From Agarophyton chilense (taxonomy: Eukaryota > Rhodophyta > Florideophyceae > Gracilariales > Gracilariaceae), in the NCBI GenBank assembly GCA_030374765.1, contig JARGXX010000013.1, forward strand, positions 372,001 through 436,000: a DNA stretch of 64,000 nucleotides, read 5' to 3'. The translations under genes were made by a program, and so were the position numbers. This document shows positions 10,188 through 20,190 of this stretch, in pieces (position 1 is the first letter of the stretch; every line of letters starts with the position of its first letter). Under the pieces are notes generated by a model. That model was not told where the DNA came from. It saw only the letters and a list, made by a program, of their open reading frames with translations, and made no database searches.

Positions 10188-12245
10188 ATGAATGTTGCTT
10201 CTGTTTCGCACGATGCCCGAACCCTTGCGCATGCGCGTGGACGCAAGCACGAGCGTGGCCGCGGCCGCGGCCGCGCCAGTGGTAGGGGACGTGCGCGTGG
10301 AAGGGGTTCGTCTGTTTCTGGTCGCGTCGCCGATTCTCATGCTGTGCCTTCGCCTTTAGCTGATGCTCACGTGCCCGGTACAGATCCGTTGAACGGTTCC
10401 AACCATGCATCGCCTCAGCTTCCCTTACATTTGATCACACTTGTTGATGCTACATCACCCCCATCTAAGGAGAACCCCACCGTGCAATCACAACCTGATT
10501 CCATCGCCCCTGCATCCTCGCCGCTGTCTCAAGTTCCTGTTGGCGATCAGGTATCGCCGATTGCTTCACCTGCTCGACAGCAGCGTCCTGTCAGCATTCG
10601 CTCTGGCACCACTCCACGCAACATGACCGTTGTTCTCAACCAAACTAATCAGGTTTCGATCGATAGCGACCACGTCCCACCCGCCATGTCCATTCCTGGC
10701 AATATTGCTACGCTTGTTGACCCTATCAAACCGCTCGCATCACCAAGGCCAGTACAGCGCGATATGAACAATTCGGCTACCGATCCTGCTCACCCTTCTC
10801 ACAAAGCACCCCCGAGCCCTGCCGTTGGCGCAAAGCACGGGGTTACTATTATAGGCGAATCTGTTTCGATCAAGTCCGATCCAACTGGCCCACTTAGGAT
10901 GTCAAATAAGAACAAACTCGAGGAGAACCATAACGGCAACATGAACCTTAAAACAGCGAGGCCAGGCGATAAGAAGCCCAAGGACGGGACATCACTAGAA
11001 AACAAATACAATGGGAACAAGCTAGATGACAAGAATATCAGCTCCGCCAGCCCGGAAGAAGACAATTCCAAACACAAGACCCTACGTGCCACCGAGGCAG
11101 ACGACGTGAAGTTCGGCGACGAGGCCGATGTCGATAATGGCATCGACACCAAGAAGAGCAGTACTATGAAGAAGCACCACAAAGGGAGTGATGAAAAGAA
11201 GCTTACTCATGAGAACACCAACACTTCCATTGTTGCAAATGATTCAACTGTCCTTGACGCGAGCACCTCCACCTCCGACACTTCTGCATCAAAACCAGAC
11301 AAAGCGAACAATGAAACCAATGCTGCATCTGCTGGAAGCCACAGCTCTCATTTATTGGCTCATGCCAACAACAACGCAAAATCCTTGACACAACGAAAAT
11401 TCCGCTCATCTCGTCAAGGCATTGCCAATGCTACTGTGACAAATGCACCTTCTGAAAATTATCGATCCCCAGAGCTGCAAAACTCACCCTCAGTGCCAAA
11501 TGCGTCTTTGACGCAACCGAAGCACGCAGAAGCTTCCACACTGGTGAGTCAAAAAACGCAGAAATCAGAGCCTGTCAGCTCAAGAGTCGCCCAATCCAAC
11601 GGCGCAGTTCGATCCTCCCAAGGAAGCAAAATGCGTCCGGATTTGAAACGTCGCCACATCCGACAGACATCACAACCTCTTGAAGCCTCCCAGCCACGTC
11701 AAGGTGATGGTTTCCCTGTTTGGCGTGTTATGGAGTCGTCATCAACAAGGGCAGGAACGGCTGCCGCTAGCTCTACTGCTCGCACTTCTGAAGTAGAGAA
11801 CAACGAAATACAGCGTCAGTCCGATAGAACTACTCCACATCAGAGAGTTCTCGCACCCACCACCCCTCCTGAAAAGGTCCCTGCTACTGTAGAGTCCAAG
11901 AGTCTTTCAGCAGGTGGAGAGCGGATCGGCCTAAACGAGCTGATTTGCAAGGTACGGAGATCTGAACCTAGCTTTTGGATTGGTCAGAAGTCTGACGTCG
12001 GCGACGCCGTGTCGATTGGCCTCCTGCCCGCTGGAATGAGACCTGATGGTGAGGCATGCCCGTTCACCCATTCCCACTTGCGAGACTTTGACCTTACCAA
12101 TTCGCCGCTCACGAGAGAATGTGCTCTCCACCTCCCCAATCGCGAGATGCAATGCTCTCCCCACCGTGGCGCATCTGCAAGGATAAAGTATGCCCTTCTT
12201 GATGGAAGTATGCACTGTTTTCTGTTCTTGGTGTTCGCAAACTGA
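10188..12245 (+). CDS. RG-rich, low-complexity 685-aa protein carried by the CACTA-like element
   Basis: I do not recognise this protein. Residues about 18-48 form an arginine/glycine tract (HERGRGRGRASGRGRARGRG), a pattern seen in nucleic-acid-binding proteins. The middle 500 residues are rich in Ser, Asn, Lys, Pro and Thr and look disordered. The C-terminal 115 residues are different and include the block GGERIGLNELICKVRRSEP, encoded by the duplicated 117-bp segment (11913-12029). ATG at 10188 is the first in frame. The gene lies inside the transposon, pointing toward the convergent 466-aa gene with 457 bases between their ends. It could be a TnpA-like DNA-binding protein, cargo, or a separate captured gene. 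The long open frame in a region where the transposase is broken is notable. Confidence 0.6.
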   Translation: MNVASVSHDARTLAHARGRKHERGRGRGRASGRGRARGRGSSVSGRVADSHAVPSPLADAHVPGTDPLNGSNHASPQLPLHLITLVDATSPPSKENPTVQSQPDSIAPASSPLSQVPVGDQVSPIASPARQQRPVSIRSGTTPRNMTVVLNQTNQVSIDSDHVPPAMSIPGNIATLVDPIKPLASPRPVQRDMNNSATDPAHPSHKAPPSPAVGAKHGVTIIGESVSIKSDPTGPLRMSNKNKLEENHNGNMNLKTARPGDKKPKDGTSLENKYNGNKLDDKNISSASPEEDNSKHKTLRATEADDVKFGDEADVDNGIDTKKSSTMKKHHKGSDEKKLTHENTNTSIVANDSTVLDASTSTSDTSASKPDKANNETNAASAGSHSSHLLAHANNNAKSLTQRKFRSSRQGIANATVTNAPSENYRSPELQNSPSVPNASLTQPKHAEASTLVSQKTQKSEPVSSRVAQSNGAVRSSQGSKMRPDLKRRHIRQTSQPLEASQPRQGDGFPVWRVMESSSTRAGTAAASSTARTSEVENNEIQRQSDRTTPHQRVLAPTTPPEKVPATVESKSLSAGGERIGLNELICKVRRSEPSFWIGQKSDVGDAVSIGLLPAGMRPDGEACPFTHSHLRDFDLTNSPLTRECALHLPNREMQCSPHRGASARIKYALLDGSMHCFLFLVFAN
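11913..12029 (+). repeat. 117-bp direct repeat, copy inside the 685-aa gene
   Basis: This is the downstream partner of 9916-10032. Here the sequence is coding. The two copies lie about 2 kb apart in the same orientation and bracket most of the gene. Confidence 0.9.
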
Positions 12246-12702
12246 GGTTCGTTTTTCAGTAAGCATGTTCGTATTCGATTGTCCTCGGTTTTTGACTCTT
12301 CAAGCTGCTTTGAGGCTCAGGCTAGAACACTTAATTACTTTTCTCTTGCTCCCAGAATGGCTAGATTGGTAGTAGTTCCTTTTGTTCTTGTCATTTTGTT
12401 GCGCCCGCATGGTTTGTTCTCAAGATTCTACATACTCAGCGACACGCAGTTACTCTTTTCTACAGCTAATTCATTGGTTTATTGGTTTTTCTTTCTTTGT
12501 ATTTACTATCTTAATACATACGTTTGCATTCTTTTACGGGTTCGTTGTACTACAATTCATGTTCTTGCTAGGATAGATTTATTCATTGGATGAGTACATT
12601 ATTCGAAAAAACTTTCAACTAACTCCTTTCTTTCGCTGAGCTTCAATATTGCGTTTCCGTCAAGTGTCATACCTTTTGCGGTGAAATGGTACACATACGA
12701 AA
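12246..12702. other. AT-rich spacer between two convergent transposon genes
   Basis: No gene or structured repeat is seen. It separates the 3' ends of the 685-aa (plus) and 466-aa (minus) genes and should hold both polyadenylation regions. Confidence 0.6.
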
Positions 12703-14103
12703 CTAACGCCTGCTTTCGTGCCGGTGTTGGAAGCGTGTAACGGTTCGTCGGGCTCCTAGATTTCTAGAAACACGGGGCTGTCTGCTGCCAGTAGTATTCT
12801 CACAGTCATGCGAGTTATTGGCTTGCGAAAATTGCACTGTAGCAGGACGTAATGCAGGAGTGCCGGATTGAGCTGTGGTTCGGGCTCTGGAAGCATAAAA
12901 CGGGGTCGAGCCAGCGTGAGCAGCAATTACCCTTTCGAGAACAGCAGGACTTATAAGAGACGCTAACTGCGATGAACACAATCGATCAAAACCTGCAGCA
13001 ACGGCATCAACATCTGCTCCATCGTCGATGGTGTTAGCTGGTTCGGTACTTTCTCGATCTTCATTTTGGTTGGCAGTAGACTTCTCTAACTGAGATATGG
13101 GTACGTCTTCGTCGTTGGGACCAGGATCAGAATCCTGGTCTTCGTTGTCCAAGTTTCGTGCACCAGGTAGGTTTGTGGCCCTATTTTTTTGACTCGATAG
13201 GTTGTAATCACTGTGAAGCGCATCGTTTTCTTCTGACGAATGCAGGTCTGAGAATGAATGCATGCCAATGACATGAGAAACCGGTATACCCAAAGGACTC
13301 GATATTTGGCGAGCATCATTTAGGCGTCTTTCTACTCGGCCAACAATTGATTGGTCACCAGAACCATCGCGCGAATGCTGCATATCCGGGGTAGGAGTTG
13401 TACGTTTCAACTGCGTGGAAGGTAAGATGTGCGCACCAAAGGCTCCTCGAGAGCTATTTGAAGATGTGCGAACTGTGTTCTGATGATTCTGAAGTGCTGG
13501 CAATGTCGAAGGACCAATGAGGTCTATTCGACGCCTTTGTGTTAATCCGTTGCCAGCAAGGGCGCCGTTCGGTTCTGGAACTCGCTTCGAAGACTTGCAC
13601 TTCTGAATGAAGAACTGTTCAACTCCCCAGTTTGATGCACCCTGCGCAAAAACCATCATGCTAGGCTTGGCACTGGCTGCATCTAACATTCTCTCCGCCA
13701 ATGACTTGTTTTCCTTGTATATCGCTGACCAACTCTTTCCTTCCCAACCTCCAGGAAGCATCAAAGCCAACATGTTACTTACGCAATCCTTAGCATGCGC
13801 ATTGATAACCTCATCCGGAACGTCTTCAGGTACGTTAATGAGCCTTCGAGAGTCGGCGACTGGAAGTTTTGCATTTGTTTCCATTATTAACTCCCGAAAG
13901 GTTTTTGCAAGATTTGGGTCTCGACCAAATCTTGCTTGGAATCGTTTTGGTTTGTACAGAGGATGTCGGAAGGGCTGGGGATGAATGGTATCAACCCTGC
14001 ATTTGATGTAATGCATTTCGTCTTCTATTTTTGACAGTTTGAGCATGGCTCGATCCAGTTTTGATTTCAGTGCATTAAGATCATCACGAAATGCCATCTC
14101 CAA
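12703..14103 (-). CDS. 466-aa accessory protein of the CACTA-like element (TnpA-like position)
   Basis: No family is recognised with certainty. Residues about 1-45 form a probable coiled coil (DDLNALKSKLDRAMLKLSKIEDEM). Residues 60-165 look folded (FRELIMETNAKLP, ALMLPGGWEGKSWSAIYKEN, MVFAQGASNWGVEQFF). The remaining 300 residues are Ser/Asn/Asp-rich and probably disordered. The gene is divergent from the transposase, with 295 bases between the two chosen starts, so they probably share a promoter. CACTA elements commonly carry a second, DNA-binding protein that recognises subterminal repeats; coiled-coil dimerisation and position fit that role, but this is inference. The frame is intact. Confidence 0.65.
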   Translation of the reverse strand: MEMAFRDDLNALKSKLDRAMLKLSKIEDEMHYIKCRVDTIHPQPFRHPLYKPKRFQARFGRDPNLAKTFRELIMETNAKLPVADSRRLINVPEDVPDEVINAHAKDCVSNMLALMLPGGWEGKSWSAIYKENKSLAERMLDAASAKPSMMVFAQGASNWGVEQFFIQKCKSSKRVPEPNGALAGNGLTQRRRIDLIGPSTLPALQNHQNTVRTSSNSSRGAFGAHILPSTQLKRTTPTPDMQHSRDGSGDQSIVGRVERRLNDARQISSPLGIPVSHVIGMHSFSDLHSSEENDALHSDYNLSSQKNRATNLPGARNLDNEDQDSDPGPNDEDVPISQLEKSTANQNEDRESTEPANTIDDGADVDAVAAGFDRLCSSQLASLISPAVLERVIAAHAGSTPFYASRARTTAQSGTPALRPATVQFSQANNSHDCENTTGSRQPRVSRNLGARRTVTRFQHRHESRR

Positions 14104-14398
14104 ATGAGTTACGAATCTGGAGTTGTATGGAAGTATAGTACGAGCTCGGCGCTAAGCTTGGTCTGTGCGAGGAAGATGGAGATGCAGCTGCACTTATATC
14201 CTCCCATATTTTCGGTTCGTTTATAATATTTTCTGAACAGGCCTCGAATGGAAAGAAGATGCGATGCCACCTAACTGCCAAGTTTCAGTTTATTCTATTC
14301 TATGTCTTCATCTTCACTTTTCAGGAATTGAATTCATTTTGCTCCTGGACATTGTGAGGCAAGTAAGACTGACTGCCGTGAATGAATGTTTTCAAACA
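14104..14398. promoter_or_regulatory. Shared divergent promoter region of the transposon
   Basis: The 466-aa gene starts leftward at 14103 and the preferred transposase ATG is rightward at 14399. The interval must contain both promoters. It has AT-rich runs around 14216-14232 and 14285-14345, but no exact element can be named. Confidence 0.4.
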
Positions 14399-17300
14399 AT
14401 GGAGCGGTATGCGTGTCCTCCGTGGTTTCAATGTCGATGTAGAATAGGAAAGCCAGTGAGCCTGTCGACGATGCGGAACCATCGTCGGGAGGCCAACAGG
14501 CGTCGGAAACGGGTTGGACGTGGACTGTTTACTTGGGGCCCAAAGCTGAAGGCGGGGCAAACGAAGTATCACCAATTCGAATGTTTTGATGACCTGAGTG
14601 AGCACCCGACTGACGAAGAGCCTGTGGCGGCCGACGAAGAAATCGGTATAGAAGATGCAGTGCGAAATATTCAGGATTCCATCCATTCCTCGCATGGTGA
14701 AGACTTGTCTCCGGGAAGCAAAAGCGGTTTGATTATGTCACAAGAGGAGTGTACTCTTGGGAGAGAAAATAGCCCTCCACCACCACCGATTCAATCCCTT
14801 GGACGTTCGTCCGCCAATCAAGATAGATCAGAAGACAATCTAGAAGGAAATGGAGGGGATACATCCTCTAAAAATGATGAGGTACAAGAAACCCAATGCA
14901 CCACCGGAAGAAACGTTCAGTCAACATACTGTGAAAATGAAGGAAGTAATGTCAGAGATGAATCTGAACAGGAAATTGGGATCTCTCGCGCGAATTGTAA
15001 CACCAATGATTCCTATGGTGAAGCATTTCAACCCGGTCTACACTCCATTCCAGGCATGGAAGAAAGTGGTTCCTCGAAGGAGACGACTTCCGCCGTAGGT
15101 GATACAGGAATGGTGGAACCAGTTGTAGTACCTCAAAGCTCAAGTGGTGACGGAATAGCACATGATGAAGGTTTGCACTCTTCTCAACATTCTGAAATTG
15201 TTGCAGGAAAGGGTAGCTCATACGAAAAGACGACATCGGCGGAACCCAACATGCATCATCATCAATCAGAGGTCTCGGTGCCTGGGTCACAGCACAAAGA
15301 AGAGTCGTTGACATCTATCACAAGAATAATTTAGAGTTTACAGTTATGGACGATATCTTGAATATCGTGGATGCCCCTTGCAAAAGCTGGAAGACAGTTA
15401 CCAGCTACATCTGCAGAAGCACTGGGCTGTCCGGTAATCTCGAGAAGTACGCTATATGCCCAGGACACAGGGCATTCGTTGAAATCGATGTTGGGGGGAA
15501 CTCGGCAAGAAATGAATTAAGTTCAGCTGTACCGCAAGCAAGCCACTGTGATGTATGTGGAAAATCAGCCCCGCCAGAGCTTGATGATGCTGAAAAGGTG
15601 TAGAAATATCTACCAATCTTGCCAAGAATTGAAAAAATGGTGCTTGACCCAGAAATGTGTGAGCAGCTATATCAATATCGTTGGGAATCTGCGCGTGATT
15701 CTTGTGAGGGAATCCTCAGTGACTACATGCACGGAAGTCAGTACGCTCTCCTTCAGCAGAAATACGGCGGTGAGGAGGGAATGAAGTACGATTTCTTCAT
15801 CGGAGCGTCCACAGACGGGTTTCAAATCTTTAAAAACAAACTCTACGATGTTTGGATACTCTCAGCCTTAAACCTAAACCTCCCTCCCAACCGTCGTTAT
15901 TGAATGCACAATGTGCTGCCACTGGCTTTCATTCCGGGACCTAAGCAGCCCAAGAACCTGCAGTCGTTTCTTATCCCGCTTTTGAATGAAATTCATCGCT
16001 CTTTAGCAGCTGAGGGTGGCATTCTACTTTTTCATGACGGCGTACAACGCAAAGTACGCATTCATCTTCTTTTCTTTTCAGGTGATCAACCAGCCATTTC
16101 AAAGGTCGCATGCCTTGCCGGACCAAATGGTAAAATGCCGTGTCGTGAGTGTGAGATACGTGGGCATCATCAAGTACACACGTACTTTCCTTCGAAACTG
16201 AGAATTGCAGAGAGCAGTTCGCGATTCAAGCTTTTTTTCAACCCAAGAAGGTTAAATCTTCGAACTCCCACTTCTATAAGCGAAAGCATTGAAAGAGTTG
16301 AAGATTGTTCGACCGAGGCGGCACGGGATCGTGCTCGTTTGGCATCAGGGATATCTGGGAGGACTCTGTTGTTCTCGTTACCATACGTGAATAACTATAC
16401 TTGGTTCCCCCAGGACGGGATGCATACCTTTATGAACATTCAACGCGATCTCTTTCAAATCATGTTTGAGACAAAGGATGATGAGTTTACTCTCTACCCT
16501 CACGCTATTGCCGTGCTGGATAAAGATTTGGTAGGATGGGGGGCAACAATATCCGGTCAAATTGCAGCAAAACCGAGAGCACTCAGCAGGTACAGGAACT
16601 GGAAGGCATCTGAACTGAAGCGTTTCACATCTATGTACTCCACTGTGCTCTTCGATGGTGTAATTCCGCGAAAGTACTTGGATGGTCTATCTAGTTTCGC
16701 TGAAATTGTGGATATTTGTTTTAGGACAAAGCTCACAAACTTCGATATAGATCGAACAGGACAACTTTGCATCAGTTTCTTTGAACATTTCGAGGAATGT
16801 TACTTTCGGTACAGTCCTTCTCGCGTTTGCTTCTGCAAATCTACGTTTCATGCGCTTTTGCATCTTGCCGAGGGAATGACACGATACGGCCCTCTGGGTG
16901 CCGTATCGCAGTACTGGCTGGAACGTAGTATCGGATGGGTTCAGGACCGCAACAATTCCCGATACCGAGCAACGGAGTCACTGATGAAAAGCGCTTGCTT
17001 TGGGGAAGCATACAAGCTATTTTATAGGACACCCTTTGTCACTGAAGATGATTCGAAGAAACCAATCATCGAAGCTGGAGGCTTCCAGCGCTTGGGACCA
17101 AGCGCACAAGTGAGTCTGGCACAATTTACCGACGGACTCCGCCTACGTCAGCTGATTCAGAAGTATTTGGTGAGAAAATACGTAGGAATGTCAGATGCAG
17201 ACTCGAGAACACTTGCATCCAGATTACAGAAGTGCCATCTCTGGTCACGCGTAAAGTTCGTCAGCGGAGATACTGTACAAGCATCAAGTGTGTATTGGGA

Positions 17301-17808
17301 TATACGGAGCAGGGAAAAGCGTCAACCAAACATGAGGGAGAATTGCTTCGTGGCGGTTGAAATGGACAAGACAGCCAACTCTGCTGATGTGTACTACGGG
17401 AGGTTAATGCGTTTGATTGAATTTGACCTCTCCGCGATACTTAGTACTGGGGTGTCTGCACCACCAGATTGGCAATGTTCACATTTCGTTGGGTGGTTTG
17501 ATTGGGGTGAAAACATGAAGCAAGGACGACAAGGACAGGTATACAAGGAATGTGCCTCCACTCTGGCTTTCAAAAGAGCATCTTTAGAAGATGTTTCAAT
17601 TATAAATCGTCTCATTGGTCTGGCAGAGCATCGATTGTGGAACCAGGAGAGAAATGAAGGAACCGAGAGGAGGGCTCTCGGTCGACGACGGACATACTTT
17701 TTAGACGACCTCTGCCGCACGCACAGTCTTTTGAATCCCAGAGCGCCTTCCTGGGATGGTATCAACAGAGTACTTTGTGGAGTAGCTGGGAGGGAGACGG
17801 AACGTTAA
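14399..17808 (+). pseudogene. Tnp2/Plavaka-type transposase, interrupted
   Basis: This is the catalytic protein for cut-and-paste movement. The N-terminal part (14399-15334) has the Cys/His cluster typical of Plavaka-type transposases (CRCRIGKPVSLSTMRNHRR), then a long acidic, disordered stretch. ATG 14399 is preferred over 14264 because it directly precedes that cluster. The body (15346-17808) carries TDGFQIF near 15811 (likely first catalytic Asp), LPPNRRY, FFSGDQPAISK (second Asp near 16084), NGKMPCRECEIRG (zinc-knuckle-like), FPQDGMHTF, and HALLHLAEG...GPLGAVSQYWLERSIGW, the conserved block of the Tnp2 C-terminal domain. The body is one frame with a TAG at 15601-15603 and a TGA at 15901-15903; the N-terminal part lies in a different frame. 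Small introns cannot explain the two in-frame stops, so the copy is probably inactive. Confidence 0.85.
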
Positions 17809-18400
17809 TGACACCGGTTCTTACCAGGACGGAGTTTTTTTGCAAGCGAGAAGCATGGGAAAATCCGAGTCGAAAACGTTCAAGCTCTGTCATCGACGAA
17901 TATGCAACCCCGCAACGTCGAGAAGCTGACAAGGAGGAATGGCAAATGTGAATCCAGGGAAAATGAAGGCAATAGATCTCACGGTACCATATTTCGTACC
18001 CAATGTTTAAGTAAAGCACCTGTTTCAATATTGGCCGTGACGTGACCAATATTGCTGCCACCGTACAATGTTGGCCTACGCTGTTGCCACATGGGCCAAT
18101 GAATCTCGCATCATGAGATTCTTTGTTCTTAGCATGCCCCATTTCTTCCAATGGGGACCGCTCATACGGCCTGTTAAAGAGTGTTTCATTTGAGTGTGAA
18201 CACAGTTCACACGGAGTACACATAGGTGAAATGTACACACTCGCTCTGCACTGCGTGCACCATACCATGAGGAGTTTACAGAGTGCCCGTACGGGATGCA
18301 TACAACACGTTGTATACAATCTGTACGTCCCGTGTGGACCTACCCAATATTCTACAGGGGTGAGAAGGATGAAGTTTGCGCTTGTGGCATGGATCTGGCT
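17809..18400. repeat. Right subterminal region of the CACTA-like element
   Basis: It contains an inverted pair CAATATTGG (18026-18034) / CCAATATTG (18046-18054), further TTGGCC/GGCCAA words to about 18105, the GAATCTC...GAGATTC pair near 18101-18122, and CGGAGTACAC/GTACAC words at 18205-18240. These resemble the left cluster. The exact terminus is not visible. Confidence 0.55.
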
Positions 18401-19013
18401 TTGGCACTTCCGTCTACTCCCCCCTTAGTCTTGGAGTACAAAGCTTGAGCCCCATGCTTGAACAGCTTGAGAGGAGGGAGCGCGTTCTTAGTCTGAGCGT
18501 AGACGTTAACCATTTTCCGGAATCCTATTCGTTCTTCGAGATTTTCTTAGTATCCTGGTCAGCAAAAAATGGGATTACCCGTTTCAACTCATGAGCCTAG
18601 GCATAAATGGAGGAATAAAGGGACTGTAGAGTTCTATAAAGCAGTGTTAGGTCTTTCACTGTGCAGTACGTTAGAACAATAGAGAGTTTATCTGTCTCTG
18701 CTGCAGACACGTATATGACGTGTTAAGTGTTTAGCAACACCATTTGTGTTGGAACTCGTCCCATGTGTTGTTCTGGAACGTGGTATCGAAAAGAGGGCTC
18801 CTGAATACTACAAACAACAATTTCAAAGAAAGCAATTCCAATAGAACGGTCTACACCGGATTGCGCCACGCTGGTCGTAATTTCTACTGATGCAATTGTC
18901 GTAGTAGAGATCTCGTCTTAGTCACTTAACAGACCAAGTTTATCCAAGTCAATAAATTAGATAGCATCCATTGAGCATGCACGGCATTCTCAGCCGAGCT
19001 TAGAATGAATTCC
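18401..19013. other. No gene seen
   Basis: Only short unsupported frames occur. It is flanked by the CACTA-like element and a decayed transposase-like gene. Confidence 0.5.
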
Positions 19014-20190
19014 TCACTCCAACAAACCTGTGACGAATGGTTTTGATCCCAATGAGGAAAGAACGGCGGACTCATTGATAGCACCTCTCATCATTTCTTC
19101 TGTAGACCATGCGCTACTAAACGAGCTTTCGACAAAGCTTTTCAGAAAAGTCGCTAAACTCTGCTCTTCTCTGAACCTGCTTTGTTTCAGACCAAAGAAA
19201 TCACGCACTTCATTGTTGTGCGTCTATTTTTTCTCATCATTAGTTCTTGTTACCCTGAACTGACGAATTATAAACCAATCACTGCATCATTGCCCAATCG
19301 TTAGAACGCAGCAATTCTGCAACATGAATCGTTTAAATATGTCCCGGCCCTTCCCCGATTCACTTGGAGGAATGAATAGACGACCACTGTCCAGCCGCCT
19401 AGAGAACAAAAAATGAGATGTAGACGCCCGTCTGGGAACAGCAACCCACGACTTGAACTCTGCAGTAAGAGAAGTAGGTAGACTGTACATAAAGCGAATA
19501 ATCTTGGAAAACTTTTCTTTCCATATTTTCTCACGGCAATAAGAGTTACTCGTGCTCTTGAAGATGAGTTGCGAATACCTGTAGCATATGTTCCTTTCGG
19601 AGATTTGAAGCTCTTCAACGCAAAAAATAAGCACAGCCCTGCCTTTGGATTGTCGTCAATAATATACTGTTTGAGGTGGTCCAACAGAAACGACGGTGAT
19701 TGAGTTGACCTGACTCTTGGCCCATCAGTGTCTCCTCTACTACAAGCAGACAAAGCCTCTGGACCAGTACTGTCTGTGCCAGCTGGCCTGGTGTTACTCG
19801 GAGATGACGGGTGGTTTTCCTCTTCAGATGAATTGTCATCTTCAACGCTACTGTGGTCTTCCTTATCATACTTTGTCGGCTTAGGCAATGAAGCTACCAC
19901 GAAGGGGCGACACCGCAATTGATGCTCAGGCACTAAAATTTTCACCCAATACCGTATTGCAGCATAGTGCGGAGCATTGTGATGCTTCCATAACCTCTGC
20001 CAGCAGTGAAAATTAGCCTATGCATACTGAGCTCTTCTCTACATTCTATCAAACATTCCAATAGCTCCGCAACACTTGTGCGCTGTTTCTCACCCTTACG
20101 GAAAAAACGAACCATTGACATGACTCGGAAGAGAGCATCGTCTATCGAGTTTGGAGTTTGGCCTTACCTGTTCGCTTTATGTCCACTTAT
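19014..20190 (-). pseudogene. Decayed DDE-transposase-like gene, family unassigned
   Basis: Read on the minus strand across all three frames, protein-like blocks occur in a sensible order: MVRFFRKGEKQRTSVAELLE (from 20115), FTAGRGYGS (near 19990), WVKILVPEHQLRCRPFVVAS (near 19930), an acidic Ser-rich loop, IIRFMYSLP with FKSWVAVPRR (near 19450), CCVLTIGQ (near 19300) with CSDWFIIRQFRVT beyond an in-frame TGA, then VRDFFGLKQSRF and MMRGAINESAVLSSLGSKPFV, ending at the stop near 19014. From memory this order matches a multicopy eukaryotic transposase-like family with a DRGYGS block; I cannot name it securely. At least two frame changes and two stops separate the blocks, so it is dead. Upstream limits are uncertain; related traces may reach 20490. 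Confidence 0.45.

Larger units (their letters stand above)
9590..18400 (+). mobile_element. CACTA/Plavaka-like DNA transposon with three genes (ends approximate)
   Basis: A Tnp2-type transposase at 14399-17808 defines the superfamily. Two further genes lie to its left: a 466-aa protein on the minus strand, divergent from the transposase, and a 685-aa RG-rich protein on the plus strand. Clusters of GAGTAC/GTACAC/CGGAGTAC words occur outside these genes on both sides (about 9650-9770 and 18190-18300), and CCAAT/ATTGG inverted words occur at 18026-18110. Such subterminal repeats are typical of CACTA elements. A weak inverted match (GGACGTGTACAG near 9637 against the reverse complement of 18321-18330) may be internal to the true ends. 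I could not find convincing CACTA termini or a target duplication, so the limits are estimates. Confidence 0.7.

Noticed and set aside
15901-15903. TGA in the Plavaka-type transposase as a selenocysteine or read-through codon
   Set aside because: A TAG also interrupts the same frame 300 bases upstream and the N-terminal part lies in another frame, so decay is the simpler reading.
19014-20190. Assignment of the decayed gene to piggyBac
   Set aside because: The order of blocks is transposase-like, but the diagnostic piggyBac motifs and TTAA-flanked ends are not seen.
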